DNA of 7,529 nucleotides, from positions 1 to 7,529 of the forward strand of contig JAEYRT010000272.1 in assembly GCA_023435325.1 (NCBI GenBank), given 5' to 3'. This DNA comes from Pseudomonadota bacterium. GTDB lineage: Bacteria; Pseudomonadota; Gammaproteobacteria; Burkholderiales; Burkholderiaceae_C. The translations under genes and the position numbers were made by a program. Below the pieces are notes generated by a model, which did no database searches, was not told the origin of the DNA, and worked only from the letters and a program-made list of their open reading frames with translations. Below are positions 5,939-7,529 of the stretch, piece by piece; within the stretch, counting starts at the first letter, position 1; every line of letters starts with the position of its first letter.

Positions 5939-7529
5939 TTACTTGAGGTGAATCCATTGCGCATCAGGGCGCAGCACATGGGCATCACGTACGCGGCGCG
6001 TATAGCCGAGGCGGTCAAAGCATTCAATGATCTGGATCGCACGTTTGCGGCCCAGGCCGGTAGCGTCGCGGAATGTGCGGGCGACCACTTCGCCGTTGGG
6101 CGTGGTGCTGGCCAGTTCCTTGATGATGCGTGCCAGCTCCTCCATGTTGGCGGCGGTGTAGAACAAGTCTTTGACCACTTGCGTTAATGCCCCTTGGCGC
6201 GAGAGTTTGCGCAGCAGTTGGCGCACAGTTTCTTCAGGCGTGCCAGTGTCGTGGGCCAAATCGCGCACCCATGGTGGATCAAAACGACCGGCTTGCAGCT
6301 TGGGCAGCAGCTGCTCGGCCAGTGCCTGTTCGTTTGGGGAGAACTGCACGCTGTGGCTGGGCAGGTGCAGCCATGCACCGCTGCTGGCCAATTGTTTTTG
6401 TACCAGCAGCTGTTCGATCAGGGCTCGCCAGAGCTTGTCATGCTGGCTGTGTACCAGTCCGGGCCATGCCATGCGGCGCAGGCGGGCTGCATTGATGCCG
6501 GGTTCGTCGGGATATTTCTCATGGAAGCGGGCAATTGTCTCCATGACTTGCTGTTGCAACTGCTCCCAGCGCGCGGTACCGATCAGCAGGGCATCGCCAT
6601 CGGTCTGGGCAATGCGCTGTGTGTGCGGTAAATCCAGCGCTTCCAGCGCTCGACCCGTCAGACGCTGCAACTGCGAAAGGCTGACACCATGCCCCGCTTG
6701 CGTGACAAGGGCCGCAGGGCTGCCGCTGGTGATCAGCGCTTCCATGGCTTGCAGGTACGCCTGGCGCTCTGCGCTGCGGCGTTTGCGTGCCGGAGCATAA
6801 GGATCCAGCACCATGCCACCCGCAATCGTGCGGCTGGCCTGGGCGTTGCGCAGAATCAGGCGATCACCGGGAAGGGCAAATACGGATTCATCGAGTACCA
6901 ATTGCGCGGTCACTTCGGTGCCAGGCTCAATGGCGCCGTCTTGCAACAACGCGACATGGGCGGTGCAACGCTGGGTGCCAATGTGCACATGCACCGGCGT
7001 CCATTGCTGCATGGGAGCGGCTTCGGCCAGCAGGTGCAGGCGGATATCGATGCGGGTTGTGGCGTGCAGCACGCGTGCATCGGCAATCCAGTCGCCCCGA
7101 ATGACCTCTTCCTTGGCCACACCTGCCAGATTCAAGGCGCAGCGTTGTCCTGCTACGCCTTGCTCGGCCGCCTGGTTCTGAGCGTGGATGCTACGCACGC
7201 GTACCTCTTTGCCCGTGCCAGAGTGGCGCAGCACATCACCCACCCTGACTTGGCCGTTAAAGACCGTGCCTGTCACCACCGTGCCCTGGCCGGGCAAAGT
7301 GAATACGCGGTCTACAGCCAGACGGAACAGGCCGTCCTGGGCGCGTGCTGGCATAAGCTGCGCTTGCACTTCCAGGTATTCGCGCAGGCGCTGTACGCCA
7401 GGATCACCGGGCTGGCTGGCGGCTGTTTCGAAAATGGGGCTGTCGTGCAAGCTGGTGACGGCCAGAATGGCTGCTATTTCCAGCTTCACTTCTTCGATGC
7501 GCTCGGGCAGCACACGGTCCACCTTGGTC
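5939..7529 (-). CDS. selB: Selenocysteine-specific elongation factor SelB, 5' end cut by window edge
   Basis: SelB is a GTPase that carries Sec-tRNA to the ribosome at UGA codons marked by a SECIS hairpin in the mRNA. The visible 529 residues begin TKVDRVLPERIEEVK. TKVD is the G4 guanine-specificity motif, so the P-loop and switch regions lie beyond the right edge. The EF-Tu-like beta-barrel domains follow (for example LPGQGTVVTGTVFNGQVRVGD and LPGDRLILRNAQASRTIAGG). The rest is the SelB-specific C-terminal series of winged helices. The last one, FRDATGLGRKRAIQIIECF, matches the SECIS-binding domain. The GTG at 7522 is an internal valine codon, not the start. With about 110-120 residues missing, the full length would be near that of known SelB. 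A selA gene upstream would be expected. Confidence 0.96.
   Translation of the reverse strand, partial: TKVDRVLPERIEEVKLEIAAILAVTSLHDSPIFETAASQPGDPGVQRLREYLEVQAQLMPARAQDGLFRLAVDRVFTLPGQGTVVTGTVFNGQVRVGDVLRHSGTGKEVRVRSIHAQNQAAEQGVAGQRCALNLAGVAKEEVIRGDWIADARVLHATTRIDIRLHLLAEAAPMQQWTPVHVHIGTQRCTAHVALLQDGAIEPGTEVTAQLVLDESVFALPGDRLILRNAQASRTIAGGMVLDPYAPARKRRSAERQAYLQAMEALITSGSPAALVTQAGHGVSLSQLQRLTGRALEALDLPHTQRIAQTDGDALLIGTARWEQLQQQVMETIARFHEKYPDEPGINAARLRRMAWPGLVHSQHDKLWRALIEQLLVQKQLASSGAWLHLPSHSVQFSPNEQALAEQLLPKLQAGRFDPPWVRDLAHDTGTPEETVRQLLRKLSRQGALTQVVKDLFYTAANMEELARIIKELASTTPNGEVVARTFRDATGLGRKRAIQIIECFDRLGYTRRVRDAHVLRPDAQWIHLK

Noticed and set aside
7500..7522. GTG at 7522 as the selB start
   Set aside because: The frame continues upstream through TK, making the G4 motif TKVD; the true start is outside the window.

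Overview
The window looks like chromosomal DNA of a betaproteobacterium, probably Burkholderiales and perhaps Comamonadaceae. The evidence is a Bug/TctC-type periplasmic receptor, a cheR-cheB chemotaxis pair and a selenocysteine locus in moderately GC-rich DNA. This placement is inferred from gene content only. All supported genes lie on the minus strand, so transcription runs from the right edge to the left edge.

Right part (about 4591-7529): a selenocysteine locus. selB, the Sec-specific elongation factor, is cut by the right edge just upstream of its GTPase G4 motif. Next come an orphan TctC/Bug solute-binding protein with a Tat-like signal and then selC, the UCA-anticodon tRNA-Sec, with its 8-bp acceptor stem, long variable arm and encoded CCA. 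The receptor gene therefore sits between the two translation components of the Sec pathway.

Middle part (1866-4605): a small integrated element in the 3' end of selC. It is bounded by two exact 15-bp copies of the tRNA 3' end, 2725 bp apart. Beside the tRNA is a P4-type tyrosine integrase whose catalytic residues are all present but whose frame is broken by a one-base loss. The only cargo gene is a Fic protein with a DUF4172-like N-terminus, a built-in inhibitory motif, an intact Fic motif and a C-terminal winged-helix region. A 10-bp sequence occurs near both ends of the element (one copy on the left, two on the right), which suggests integrase arm sites. The right copies lie at the integrase ribosome binding site. 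The int-fic spacer can form two mutually exclusive hairpins, one like a terminator and one reaching the fic start codon.

Left part (1-1865): the chromosome that was next to selC before insertion. It has about 430 bases with no recognisable gene, including a long imperfect hairpin, then cheR and cheB. These two overlap by ATGA and encode the methyltransferase and methylesterase of chemoreceptor adaptation; cheB is cut by the left edge.

The best candidates for something new are the minimal selC island with Fic as sole cargo and the paired hairpins in front of fic.
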